Positions 33,329 through 46,047 of a DNA stretch of 64,000 nucleotides are shown here, piece after piece. The DNA lies in contig NC_088804.1 in assembly GCF_011386835.1 (NCBI RefSeq), forward strand, positions 33,467,549-33,531,548, given 5' to 3'. This DNA comes from Chrysemys picta bellii (lineage: Eukaryota; Chordata; Testudines; Emydidae). Each line of letters opens with the position of its first letter. Position 1 is the stretch's first letter. A program made the translations under genes and the position numbers. The notes under the pieces were generated by a model. The model worked only from the letters and a program-made list of their open reading frames with translations. It did not search any database and was not told the origin of the DNA.

Positions 33329-36160
33329 GGGTTTTATTCTGTGCCCAACAGGTTTCTCCTCTTAATGCTATAACCTTTGTTGCTGTTTAATATATAAAGA
33401 ATTCAAAAGAATGCATAAATGAATAGACACAGTCCTTCACCTAGACCTTTTGAGGTTGTACTGATTCATGCAAATAAGGTATGCACACTACTGCATTGCC
33501 TACTTTCTAAAACGGAGATGCCTGTTTGGAGGGAATCTCACAGAAATCCGATCCACTCTTTGCACTTGTTTTTCAAGTCTCTGAAACATAAAGAAATATC
33601 CAACAAAGGAAACTTCCATTTCTCCACAGTTTTAGAGAGTCTTTTCTGGTCACCTGCTGCAATATAAAATCAGGGTCCTATTAACAAAGGAATCATCAGG
33701 GGCTCAGATGCAGACCCCCCCCCCCAAAAAAAAATCCAGCCTGCAAGAAAGACTGATCTTTGCACCACAGCTAGCAGCTGAACCCACCTTTTATCTTTTG
33801 TAAAATAAAGCGCTGAGTAAAATAACCCTGTCTAATCAGGAAGCTTCAATTTAGCTCAGCGTGGCCAACCGTCCTGGTGGCCACTATTACGGACTTGGCC
33901 TGCAGAGGGTGCAACGTAGCTCTCTCCACTCCCACTGAGATCTGTGAGCTCAGCACCTCAAGGGAGTGCTCGTGGCAATGTGCTCTCTAGAAATAAAGTT
34001 AATAAATAAGCAAAAATGTATCCTAGCTGATTTTAGTGTCCAGGAAAGTTGGGCTGCATCTATATGGCTCTATCATGAATAAATGATGCACATCTAAGTA
34101 CTTCACAGTTTACAAAAAGAAAATTGTTATGAAGTGATTGTTTTCACTAGCTTTCCCTGTGCCTGGAGAGTAATTAACTGGAGGACAGGCTAGCCCTGGC
34201 ATAAGTCAGAAATGATTTAAATGGAGATCTTTCAAATTAAGTGCTTAAGCTCCTGCTCACTGGTTTTATGGATTTCAGAAGGGTGAATTTACACAGTAGT
34301 GTCTTCCAGAAACTTTGGGAACAACACGAGAAATGGAAGTTTCTTGCAGTACCTGTCTTGCTTGTCCATTCCCATTGCATTATAGCTGATGATCCATGAT
34401 GCCTAGAGTGTTCTGCAGTACAATTTACAGTCCATGTTTGTGTCACTTCTTGACACAGTAAGGAGTCAGTTTTATATGCTGTAGTTTGGGCCAAGAAAAC
34501 AAAATCTCTCTCTAGTAACTGCAACTTGTAACGAGCAAGCTGTGGCATGCCAGATTGCTACAGCTCGCTTGTTAGCTTTGGATTTCAGATAGATTGAACC
34601 ATTCTGTATATCACCGCTTCATTTCCAGTACAGATTGTTTCTCACAGACATGCACACACCATGGAGCAATCCATGTAGCACAAAATTGTCAAACAAGGGT
34701 GCCTGAAGTTAGGCACCAACATCCGTATTTAGGTACCTCAATCAAAGCTTGGCTTGATTTTCAAAGGTACTTAGTACCAAGAACTCCCAGTGAGTCAACG
34801 GGAAACATGAGTGCTTGGCGCTCCTAAAATCAGACAAAAAATTGGATCTTGGGGGATTCTTTATTCTCTCTCTCTCTCCATTGGACTTATCTGGCTTGAG
34901 GACAAAGTAATGCCCCTGTGTGGTGACTCAAAGCTGAACAGTGTCCAAACAATGTAGAAGGGCCACATTGGGCAGCTTCAGAAGGGCCCTCAGGCCATGT
35001 ATAATTTGCATTAAATGGAGCGCAATGCAGCTAGCTTCTTCTTTACTGCTGAGATCAAGATGGAGCATAGCATGGGAGGACCTTTCTACTCTCCGAGCCT
35101 CACCTCCAATATAAAAATAGAAGACTGCACTGCAGCTCTTCTGTACTGAACAACTCCTGTGGCTACTCCCATAATGGGTCTATCTAAGGCTTCCTTCCAG
35201 CCACATTTACTGATATAAGGATTTGTCCGACCCAAATATATCTCCTCTGCAGTTTAACTTATTTCTCTTAAAAGTCTCTGCATGACCAAAGAACAAATCT
35301 TTGTTTTTATTCCTCCCAGGTTGAGGGTGGCATCTTGGAAGGTCTATATGGGAAAGCAATGACTTTATGGTGGAGTGTATCAAATGGGTGGAGTGCATCA
35401 TCCCACAAGAAGATGCATTCTTCAGAAACACACCTGTGTTCTCCCTTAGTCCCCAGAACAGAGCTGAACTCACTTGGACTGTAGTCAGATTTCTCTCTGT
35501 CTGCCACGAGGGCAGATCATAAGTGGAATGGATTACATTGGTTCCAAATATGAAATGTTGTCATTTTATGCCTTAGCCAGGCACATCTAGAGCTAGAGGT
35601 TTGCTACAGCTGTATCCACAGTTTAGCAGTGCCAGAAATTAAATATAACATTGCTGTTTTTGGCTGCCATAGTAACTCTAAGGAACCATTTGCACTCAGT
35701 ACTACAGAGTCCAATGGGTGGGAGGTACTGCCCAGAATGTAAGCGGAAATGTGAGAGGTTATGCCAGAGTGGACTTTAGAGCTATACTTTGGCAGCCTGT
35801 CACTCACATTGGAAACACGGAAGGCCAAGGTCATTCCCATCATTAACCACCGAGGGTTAATTCCCCACCGGAGTTAGTGAAATTTAAAGCAAACCAAACC
35901 AAATCAACATACTGAGCTCCAGAAATTGTACCTCTATAATCAGATCTGCTGGCCATCTCAGAATTGTGTGGCATTGAACAGTTACATTAAAGTAAGAGGT
36001 TTTTTTTTTGTTTTGTTTTTTGTTTTAAACAGACAACCATCTCTTCATGGATGGAACCTCAGCCGTACATCTGGGAGTACAGCAATACCGTTTGAGTCTG
36101 GCACAGCTGACCTAATGCTAAGCTCATTAATTATCTTTATTTTACCTCTATCTCATTTGT

Positions 36161-36230
36161 TGGCCTGATCCAGAGCCCTCTGAAGCCAATGAAAAGATGC
36201 CCATTGATTTCAATTTGCTTTGAATCAAGT
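36161..36230. repeat. Ancient repeat fragment
   Basis: TGGCCTGATCCAGAGCCC, AAGCCAATG and CCCATTGATTTCAATTTGCT in this order match the family noted at 27295-27430, in reverse order of elements. Confidence 0.45.
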
Positions 36231-38024
36231 CCTTTTGGGCCTTTCTTCTCTGCTCTTTTTTATATGCTCTGTCTTTTCATTTGGTGTCTTTACGTTTTCT
36301 CTCAGTCTGATCTCCGTACTCTTCCCAGTTTATTATACATACCATCCAAAAGCGTGTTTCTCATAGACGCAGTATATTCATTACTACATGTACTGTAATC
36401 ACCTCTTTGCATGCACACCCCGCTTGCACTATTTGTCAAACAATTTCTATTTTTCTACACATTACAGTTTAACACAATTACTATTCCTACAAATATTGCT
36501 TTTAAATACAGCAGGATGCCTTTGGTAGCTGGGATGCTGCCTACTGCCACATGCCTCCTCCTCAGCATTTCAAAGAGTACAACAACATACTCAAATTTGG
36601 TTTATGGAGCTACCCACCTATGTTTTACATTGCTGGGAAAACAATGCTTTCTTTCGAATCCAAACAGTGTTCTAAAATTTGGGAGCAGGAAACACAAAGG
36701 AAATAGGGAAATTGATTTTCTTTATTATTTTCTGAAATGCAAATCCCTGCGAGAGATCTAGATACATTTGTGAAAGTTCACAAGCATTACTGTATGAGAA
36801 AGAGACAGAAGTCAGATCCCTGAAGTGTGCACCATATTCCTTTTGGGGAAAAACAGGACACCTCCTTTCTTAACCCATTTAAGTGCTTGCTAACAGTGTT
36901 ATCTTGATTAAATGTTGCATTGTATTCCCATTTCAAATCTATTTGAACATTCATATGGCTCACCTCTGTATCTGAGTTGTAAGTTCATTGGTTAAACAAC
37001 ACTGAATTCCATGTGGCCTGCCTGCCTAATACATTTCTTTGCTGATGGCTTGCCTGCTGCAGCAGCCTTAAAGTCAGGCTGAGAACAACTTCTTGGGATT
37101 GGTTCAGTGTGTTACAGTGACAATTCTCAGTTGCTGTCAATAAAGCTTAATGGTTTGATCTTGAACCATTAATACAATGGAACACTTGAATGACCCACAC
37201 CTGCAGAACCTTTAAAATAGGTTAGTTCCAAGGGTAACTTAGGACCTATGAAATCAGAATGAGCTCTATTTGCTGTGGAAAACAATCTGAATCAGTTTTA
37301 ATTGCAGAGCACCAAGATAATTTTAATCCTGAAATCATTCTCCAGTTTGCTGACAATTTGCTCATCTTTTTCTTCAGCCTTATTTACTTTATTTCCATAG
37401 TTTTATGCCTCTCTTTCTCTCTGCTTTAAGTTCCCATCCCTTTATGCAAACAGGATCCTATTCTACTGGATATCTGAAGGACCAATTCCATGGAAGATTT
37501 ATATCCATACATAAATTGTGTACCAATAGTGCCAGATCCTTGTCCTTGACATACTCTTTATGCCAACTCTCTACCAAACACCTCAGGGTCCCCAGGTTTT
37601 GGTGGGCGTGGAGGTCGGAGGCATGGCCAGGAGGAAAGGCAATGTTCCAGCCATTGCTAGCAAGCATGACAGCCTAAGGAGGACTAATATCATCCAGAAA
37701 ATTTAAAGAAGCCCCAAGGCTGCTTTAACTTGCACAGAGGGTGAAACTGGACCCTGGTCAGCATCAGTATAAGGTGAGCATAAAGGAAACTTACAGATAT
37801 TTTGTTTCCTGCCTTCCATCCCTAGGCTCGAGACTGACTTTTGGGCATATTTACTTGAATTCTTTTGTGCATACTTGGCTATAAACTCTTCTGTGAAATT
37901 AGTGTCTAGCACTCCATTCTTGCTTCAAACCATCTGTCTATTTGTTTTCCTTTACTATTACCATAAAAAACAGATTAATATTATCTCTTTTCCATTCCAG
38001 TTCCCAGTTCTCACAAGCTTTGCA

Positions 38025-38310
38025 TTTGAGAGCTGGTCCACATATAAAAGTAGTACTGGTTTAACTAAAATTAGTTTTTAAATAGATTTGGCTAAAGTAG
38101 TGCAAACTCCTGTGTGGAAACAAATATATCAGTTTGTGACCCTTTTATAACAAATTAGTTCAATTATAAAGGATTAATTTTTGGTTTATATTGCTATTAT
38201 GGTAACTTTCAGATCTAAGCTAATTTGATATAAACCAGTTATGAACCAGTTTAAGTGTATCCAGTCGGTAGTATACACTGGTTGAACTAAACCAATTCTT
38301 TAGTTAAATT
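38025..38310. repeat. Diverged MITE-like repeat rich in GGTTTA/TAAACC
   Basis: Begins GAGAGCTGGTCCACATA (a decayed 'GTCTACAC' terminus) and contains many alternating ACTGGTTTAACTAAA and TTTGGTTTA/TAAACCAG pieces in both orientations, ending near ACTGGTTGAACTAAACCAATT. The related scrap at 51296-51420 has the same vocabulary. Boundaries are soft. Confidence 0.45.
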
Positions 38311-39544
38311 GTTGCTACTATTGCAGGCAGACAAGCCCCTAGAGACTCATGGGTCCTGATTCTCCATTGTCCTTCACTTTGTGCAATCATTGACACTAGT
38401 GCGAAGTGGCTGTAAAATGTTACTGGTACAGAGTGGTAGAATGTCACACCCATTTTGTGTGGCTGTAAATTACGAGACAAGAGATGCATAACCAAGAAGC
38501 CCATGTGCTCTCATTTTCTGTTCGGAAGAGATGAAACTTTTGCAGTCCTCAACAAAGAATATATCATGCTCACGTAACACCCGCCACGGAAGGCAAGCAA
38601 GATTCATCCCATTGTAAGAATCCAAGCATGTGTCACATATTTCAGTGGCAAAGGGCCTCATCTCTTCTAAGAATCACTGGCATAAATCATGAGTAATTTC
38701 ATGGAAGTTTGATGGAGTTACACCAGTTTATACTCAATGTAAGTGAGAACAAAACCGGGCCCAAAGCTTCCACAATCTGTGTGAAGACGACATGAAGGAT
38801 TGTTCCTACCACTATGGCCCTTTTACACTGCTGTGGCAGCACAAAGGGGCCATAAAAATTCCAGATCCAGTGGGAGAAGAATTTCTCTGGTGTAGAAGCT
38901 GACCAGGCCACCTCCACAATTTCTAGTCTAAGGGGCATGTCAGGGAGCAGGGTGGGTGTGGGACCATCATGGATGATTCTACATGGCACTGCTGCACTTA
39001 GCCAGATTGGCTTGTGCTACGTAAATTCTACTAAATGGGCAGTTTGGCTTCCAAAGCAGCTCAGAATTAGGAGGGCACAAAGATGGCTTCAAGCCACCTT
39101 AGTCTCCCATCTCCCTCGGCTGCGAGTTTGCACCACATAAAAATCATACCCAGCATTCCTGTATGAAAAAGATACATTTGGCAACTTCCTTGTTTCTAGA
39201 AGGAGTGCCCAACATTTGGAACTTCCTCCTAAACTCTCAGCTGAATTCAGAGAAACTCCCAGTCAGATTAGTAGCCTTCTTATTCACTTATTACTAAAGT
39301 AGAACTTTTCTGGCGTACATTTAATATTGACCTTGGGAATGTGGTTTATAGTTTAGAAATTAGTGGTTTAGAATTAATCCCACACCACACACACATAATA
39401 AAAATGCACTTGTCAAATTCAGAGTAAAGTTCTTTATGTTAAAACACTAGGTTTCCTCTCTGTACGTCTTTGAATGCTCAGTGTATGAACAAGTCCCTCT
39501 AGCATACAGAGCCCAGAAAGACAACAGTCACTAGAGTTTGTCTG

Positions 39545-39770
39545 TCAGTGGATTCGGTTTTCTGTGAAAAAAGGACCAAAATGAAACATTTTAATTGACT
39601 TTTTTTTTTTGTAAAAATGTTTGCGTTTTCAGCATAAAAAACTGATTTTTTTTCTCAAAATTTTATAGAAATTGTCTGTGAAAATGTCAATTTTTTAAAA
39701 AAATGCATTTGTCATTAAAAAAATGTATGACAACACATTTTCAACCATCTCTATCAGTGATACGATTTTC
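39545..39770. repeat. A/T-rich foldback-type repeat
   Basis: Composed of alternating GTTTTCTGTGAAAAAA, AAATGTTTGCGTTTTCAG, TTTTTTCTCAAAATTTT and GTGAAAATGTCAATTTTTT pieces, with internal inverted symmetry, ending CACATTTTCAACCATCTCTA. A comparable block is at 59545-59790. Probably a decayed palindromic MITE. Confidence 0.4.
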
Positions 39771-41592
39771 AATGCACAAAGATAGGCTCAATAAAGTAAG
39801 ACTACCATGGTGAGCTATATTACTAGTCTATGTTACTATGATCTCTTAAAAGCTTCTAGCATTTTTAATGAGAAGAGAGGCCTAATTCAAAGTAAAGTAA
39901 AAAAGCCCGTAAGCTCAGAGTTGACATATACTGACAGGCTGACTATGTCTCAACTGATGTTTTATAGCCATATTACGCACTCAATCTAAAGAAAAGTCTA
40001 ATGTCAATTTTTTTATAAAGATAAGACAGTCAGGGGGTGGAGCTTTGTTTTTTCAATAGATACATTCTTTGATTCTCCTCCTTAAAATGCTGCAGTCAGC
40101 AGTAGCTTAATTCTAAGTTATAATTAGGGTTATGCATTAAACCAGGACTACTGAGCATGTCTAACCTAAAGGAGTTCAGTGCATAAATGAAAAACAGACT
40201 TGTGGCTGACTGACTTGGCATGAACCAGGATACCAATATATAGTAACCGAATAAATTTAAAATGAAAATTAAATGTGGTCATTATCGTTTAAATTGATGT
40301 CATATTTGCCAACTGTTTATGAAAGGAAAATTGAAAAGATAAGCATGATTTTGGAATTGGCAGTATGCTCTGCTACACGCCAGCTTGCTGTGATTTGGGG
40401 TGCACTTTAAAATAAATTAACACTAATTTTTACTGTCTACCAAATGATGTCAGTATGTATTTTTTTATTAAAAGCATACTATACATTCCCCAAAGTACAT
40501 TGGAATTTAAATGTACAATTGTGTGTGTGGGGGGGGAGGAGGACTGTTTTATACTTGGGGACACTTAGCTCTGGTTACTTAACATAGCTCTCTATTTCTG
40601 GATCTGCAAGTCAAACAGTGAAACAAAGTTCAGATCCCCAATATTAAATTCTTGAAAAATTAGGCCAAAACACCCAGATTGGTGGAGTGTTCACTTGGTT
40701 TTCTATTTTATTTTTTAATTTCTTGGGATAAATGATGAAAATCCTCATTCCTCTAGAAACACGATGTTTGTATTCTTAGAAAACTGAAAGCAACAGCAAA
40801 TATGGCAGCACAATAGAAATGTGTAAAGGACGTTTTCAGATTTTCTTCTTTACACCAAGTATTTTGATCTTTGCAAACCATTAATCAAAATATTTTGGTT
40901 TGGAGTATCTCTAAATCAGCTGAAGTTTTATAATGTTTGGCAGTAGACTCGACGCATCTCAGGTCTGCTATTTAATTCTTCAACTGAAGGGTCCAGTTAT
41001 GCAGTCTTTATACAAGCAAAACTGACAGTCACATTTTCAAATGGACAAAGTTGGACCTACACAGTGTTTGGACACTACAATTATTGGTGCAGTGACATTT
41101 GCTCATGTATGTGATGGAATGTATGTATCAAATGCCATTTACACATCTTTTCAACTCAGTTATGCCCAAGCTCGTAAACTCTCCGTGCAGAGACTGGGGT
41201 CCTGGTCCATGACAAGCGCTCTTAGGTGATCTGATAATACAAATAAATCAATAGATTTATAATAATTTGTGCATGCAAATGGGTTTTGTGCTTGTATTTG
41301 TGCGTACCCAACAGATACTCTGTAAATGTGTGTGTTCAATTGTACATGCACAAAAGGACTGTAAGTCCTTAGGGTCAGGAATATTAGGGTAGACCTCACC
41401 TGGTGTAAATCGTCATAGATCTATTGACCTGGATGGAGTTATGACAATGTACATCCAACTGAAGATAAGCTTCCTTGTCTTTAAATGTCTGCAAAGCCTC
41501 TATGCAAATAAAAGGAATAGTAATAATAGAAGAGATGTTTTGAAATCATGGACCCTATTGTCATTAATAGGAGTTGTATGTGCTTAATTAGG

Positions 41593-41762
41593 GTTTGATC
41601 CTTCAAGGTGCTGTGCGCTCTGGCCCTTATACAGCAGAGCATTTAAGCACATGCTTAACATTAAGCACATGAGTAGTCTAATTGAAGTCAACATAACAAT
41701 TCGAGTTCTTAACATGCTTAAGTGTTGGAGTCAGAGTGCATAGCCCGCAGAACTGAGCCTTC
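41593..41762. repeat. Diverged palindromic repeat (AAGCACATG family)
   Basis: Contains GCATTTAAGCACATGCTTAA, TTAAGCACATGAGTAGTC, TTGAAGTCAACA and TTAACATGCTTAAGTG. The internal inverted pairs repeat those of the element at 26504-26612. Confidence 0.5.
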
Positions 41763-42674
41763 ATCATGTAGGTTCAGACCCTAATTTACATATTCTATCT
41801 GAGGAGGGGAAAATGTGCAAAACTGAAATAACCTTCTTTATTATCACATCCTGTAATCTCTTGAGTCTTTTGGGAACACAGACATCTTGCAATAGACTCT
41901 GTGGACATGCCTTTATATGACTGTTTCAATAAGGCTGCAAAGAGTTGGCCAACCTTCAAAGGATGTGGCCCTGATTATATATAGAGACATAACATGAAAT
42001 GAATTAGAGTGAAGCAGAATTTTTTTTTTTGCAAGGCACCTATAGATTACATCAGTTTAAAAAAAAAAATTAAAAGTTTGTTTTGATCTTTGAAGACTTG
42101 ATTCTATGAATCAACCTTGATAGTTAACATTAATATCTTCAAGTGGATCAGTCCTGCACCCACCACTGTCTGTACAGTCCTATGCGATATCACCGGCCAC
42201 TGGTTGAGTGGGATAAGATCTGCTTCAACGAATCTACTTTTAGAGCTGATTCTGCACCCATTAAAGACAATGGCAAAGCTCCCACTGACTTCAACAGGGG
42301 CATGATTGTACCCTAGATACCTATCTCATAATTCCAGATAAAAGAATAAGATATTGGCAGTTTATTATATACTATATGATCTTCAGCCTACAAAATACAA
42401 ACTATCTTCTCTTCTGGTATCAAAGATCTGAGAGAGAAAGAGCGGAATTAGCAGAATTCCCACTTACACTAATTCCCTTCCATGATACGGTCTTTTTTCC
42501 AGATACAGCAGCTGGTTAAAGAGACTGGAGAACAGGTTAATCATCCATCAGTGATGCTTGTAAACATGACTATAAAGCTAGCACATAAAAAAGCAAGAAT
42601 CATCCTAGATGCTTTCACCTATTTTTAATTAAATTTAATGCTGCTGAACCATTAGACGGTCAAAAAAGTTAAAA

Positions 42675-42757
42675 GGCCAGATCCTCAGCTAGTGTAAACC
42701 AGTATAGCTTCATTGAAATTCAATGGGATTACACTGATTTAAATCAGAGGATTTAGT
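42675..42757. repeat. Old palindromic repeat
   Basis: GGCCAGATCCTCAGCTAGTG and TAAACCAGTATAGCTTCATTG are mirrored by CAATGGGATTACACTGATTTA and AATCAGAGGATTTAG. Same family as 28946-29023. Confidence 0.55.
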
Positions 42758-43600
42758 CTCAAAGCTGTAAATGAAAATGTCAATAATTACATTTCTACAA
42801 CAAGCAAAGTCTGCCCTAATTTTAAGCAAATGAAGGGGGCTGGTATGCTACATGACAGTAGACATTATATTGCTATACAACTGACTTAAAGTTTTATAAG
42901 TTAGATTATAACTTTTGAAGAAGCAATTATGATTTTATTGCATTCACGCTGCTGATGATTAATGCTGAGAGCCTGGGGGGAAATGCATCCTATCATTTGC
43001 TAACATGCACTATAATTATGCATACCTCTCCAGGTACTGTAATTTAAGACTTAAAAAGCAACATTCTGAATGAACACTGCTGCACTTATAAAACATTACA
43101 GATGTGTTATCATATAAATGAGGTAGCTTTGACATGATAGTGTTCTAATAAATCCTCAACTATGATTTGGAGACAAGATATGTCAAAAGCAAATCTACAC
43201 TATCTCTTAATCTTCTACATAAACTGTTTATTTTTTCTGAGCCCTACAATAATACATATGTCAAGAAGGCTTTGATGGTTTCTAGATTAAAGTAGGTTCC
43301 CCCTCCCCCTGGCAGGTCATCTTGAGAATACTCATTTTTGCTACATTAACTCAGCTATTTGCAGGGTTTAAATGTGAACCAAAATAAAACGGTTTCCATC
43401 AAATTGGGAACTTCTGAGATGAACTTCATAAATAAACGTAGTTTGCTCCATTTCTGTGGAAGTTTTAAATATCTAATGCTGAATAATATTCTGTCGTGAG
43501 AGCTTGCATTTCAAACCATATTCTCTGCAAAAAGTGCTTTGTGTTCTGCAAGGTGAATTTATGAAAAGCCCTTTGCTTGGTGCTCATGTTAGTTATATTA

Positions 43601-43733
43601 TGGTGCTGCTCAAGTGCCTCTGCTGAGGTCAGGGTCCCATTGTTCTGTACCAACATATCGTCAGAGACGGTGCCAGCTCCAAAGAGCTTACAATCTCAAT
43701 AGACAAGGCAGAGAAAGAATGAGAGGGGAAACA
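43601..43733 (-). repeat. MIR-like SINE, part 1 (split by CR1)
   Basis: Contains CCAAAGAGCTTACAATCTCAATAGACAAGGC followed by AGAATGAGAGGGGAAAC, the minus-strand layout of the amniote MIR-like SINE 3' part. It breaks off where the CR1 fragment starts and appears to resume at 43869. Confidence 0.6.
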
Positions 43734-43868
43734 AGCATAAAAACAGCCATACTGGGTCAGACGAATAGTCCCTCTAGTCCAGTATTCCTGTCTCCAACAG
43801 TGACCTATACCAGAACGTCAGGAGGTGTACAGAACAGCTCAGTCAGAGTGACCCTCTTCTGGGCTTCA
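43734..43868 (-). mobile_element. CR1 LINE 3'-end fragment inserted in a SINE
   Basis: Reads CATAAAAACAGCCATACTGG then GTCAGACGAATAGTCCCTCTAG and CAGTATTCCTGTC, a diverged copy of the CR1 3' end better preserved at 57161-57884. It is a short, 5'-truncated insertion with a soft right boundary. Confidence 0.65.
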
Positions 43869-43982
43869 GGAGGTGAGAAGAAAGGCAATATGACTTGGTC
43901 AAGGTCACAGCAGGTCAGGAGCCAGGAATAGAACCTAGATCCCTGATTCCCAGTCCACTATCTACTCAATCATGCTCCTTCT
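43869..43982 (-). repeat. MIR-like SINE, part 2
   Basis: Reads GAGGTGAGAAG...TGACTTGGTCAAGGTCACAGCAGGTCAGGAGCC in blocks, then GGAATAGAACCTAGATCCCTGATTCCCAGTCCACTATCTACTC, the core and tRNA-side of a MIR-like SINE in reverse orientation. It continues part 1 across the CR1 insertion. Confidence 0.65.
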
Positions 43983-45379
43983 TCATGCTAGTCCTTTAGG
44001 CCCAGATCCTTGAAGGTACCCAGATGGCTAACTCCCAATGGATCTGCCTCTTGGTACCTTCCTCCTTTTAAAATAATACCTAGTCATATGCCCCTAATAT
44101 CTTTGTATTGGAAAAAATTGTTGCGCTATTAATTAAAATATGCTTGTACTTGGACCAGAAAAGAACTAACTAGAAACCTTCAGGCCCTCCATTGAAAAAA
44201 ATAGCTGTGACCTTTTAGAATTTTATTGGACAGTTACCAAGACAATTTCTGTAAATGCTCAAGACAACAACAAAAAATAAAAATAAAAATTAACACATAT
44301 TACTCATTTGGTACCACTAGTAATGAGCACAGTTCTCAGCATCCTATATATTTGGAATTAGCCTTAAGACTCCCATTAATCATAAAATATCCACACACCT
44401 TGCTGTGAATTTGCCTTGAGGATTCTACATTAAGAAGCGGTGTTGGAAAATACTGACTAATAGCACTATAGGGTTAATGGGATTTTAGTGTGTTGTCTTC
44501 TCTTCCAGCTATAAATTTATTAGTCACTTCAGACATGGCATTCAGATTAAATCTACATGCAAGACTCTGGGCAATCAGAAACAGTTTATGCTTAACACAG
44601 AGGAACTCAAAAATGTGTCACTTGTGACTTGCTTTATTTCTTTGATGCTTGTACTCTAAAAGTTCCAATCGAAATGTCTTTTTTTTCCAGAGAGAAAACA
44701 AAGGAAAGAGATCAATGCTGAGTAATAAGACATACTTTGCCATTAATAGGAAATAAACAATCATACACACATTTATACCCATTAGTCAGAGTCTGCTGAA
44801 TTATTTTGAGTAGCTGGTAAAAGAAGAATGTGAACATTGGCTATCAAGTTTCCAATGCACTCTCCGAAGAGGGGCAAAGAATGTCTAATGGGATTTTTGT
44901 GCCAGCACCGTGTTAGATGGTACTCACGTTAAGCATCATGTGAGACTAACTGAACATGAAGTATGTTAAACAGACAACTTCTCCACTAGGTAGAAAGAAT
45001 GACATATGGGGACTGCCCCTTCTTAATACTAAGTGTGAAATACATTGTTCAGTGATGTTTTTGGTGGTGGTGAACACAGCAGTTGGTTTGCTCTATAAAC
45101 CTGTTCTCAGTCAAAATCACCATATTCTTTGTGAACATACTTAGCAACAGAATCCTTTTGGAAAAGTCATGAAACAATGTCAGCACTTCTTGTAGGGAAT
45201 TTAAGCTAAAGGGAATATATTTTCTCATTTAATTTTTTTTTATAGAAAAACTCTGGACAGGTAATGCAAATGAAGGACTGGGAGAGAATGAAGAATATGA
45301 ACTATTATGCATTACAGTATGTAACAAAGCAGCAGAAGGCCAACCTGTGGACACGCACATTTGAAAACTGGGCATATTG
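43983..45379. other. Unassigned AT-rich DNA before the CR1 cluster
   Basis: No gene, RNA or repeat recognised. The region immediately upstream of 45380 may still belong to the old CR1, but the similarity cannot be followed by eye. Confidence 0.45.
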
Positions 45380-45949
45380 TAACTTGTTTAATACCTATTT
45401 TGCTTCAATTTTCACTAAGAAGGTAAATTGTGACCAGATACTTGACACAATTAACATGAACAACAAGAAGCAAGGAACACAAGCAAAAATAGAGAAAGGT
45501 TAAAGAATATAATTTAGATGTATCCAAGTTGGCAGGGCCTGATGAAATTCATACTAGGGTGCCTAAGGAACTAGCTGAATCAATCACAGAACTGCTAGGA
45601 ATTATCTTTGAAAACTTATGGAGGTTGGGTGAAGTCCCAGAGGACTGGAGGAGGTCAAACACCGTACCTAACTTTAAAAAAGGGGAAGAGAATTATAGAC
45701 CAGTCTACTTTCCTTTGATACCTGAAAATACTGAAACAAATTATTAAACAATCAATTTGTAAGTACCTAAAGGATAGGATTATAAGGAATAGTCACCTAA
45801 TTTCCTTTGACAGGACTGGCCTTGTGAGAAGGGGAAAGATGTAGACATGATATACCTTGATTTTAGTAAAGCTTTTGACACAGTCCCACATGACCCTCTC
45901 ATAAGCAAATTAGGGAAATGTGGTCTAGATTAAATTACTATTAAGGAGG
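45380..45949 (+). mobile_element. Old CR1 LINE, left half
   Basis: A decayed CR1 ORF2 on the plus strand. Recognisable pieces are FNTYFASIFTKKVN (about 45400), a stretch equivalent to GPDEIHTRVPKELAE...ITELLGIIFENLWRLGEVPEDWRRSNTVP (45529 on) and [17 protein letters not shown] (about 45850). The last is the motif A block with the catalytic aspartate, and lies in a different frame. Several frameshifts and stops separate these. It breaks off at 45949, where the younger minus-strand CR1 is inserted, and resumes at about 48836 within the next codons of the same domain. Confidence 0.85.
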
Positions 45950-46047
45950 ATTCATAGATTCATAGATTCATAGATTATAGGACTGGAAGGGACCTCGAGA
46001 GGTCATCGAGTCCAGTCCCCTGCCCGCATGGCAGGACCAAATACTGT

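Larger units (their letters stand above)
32201..38024. other. 5.8 kb without a recognised gene
   Basis: AT-rich and unassigned, apart from ancient repeat pieces at 33150-33328 and 36161-36230. It contains homopolymer runs (C13/A9 at about 33715-33732) and a (TC)n tract at 34867-34879. Open frames are short and motif-free. Confidence 0.5.
38311..43600. other. 5.3 kb without a recognised gene
   Basis: Unassigned AT-rich DNA with several ancient repeat scraps: about 38665-38762, 39545-39770, 41392-41465, 41593-41762 and 42675-42757. A G9-rich tract lies at about 40528-40545. No protein-like frame. Confidence 0.5.
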
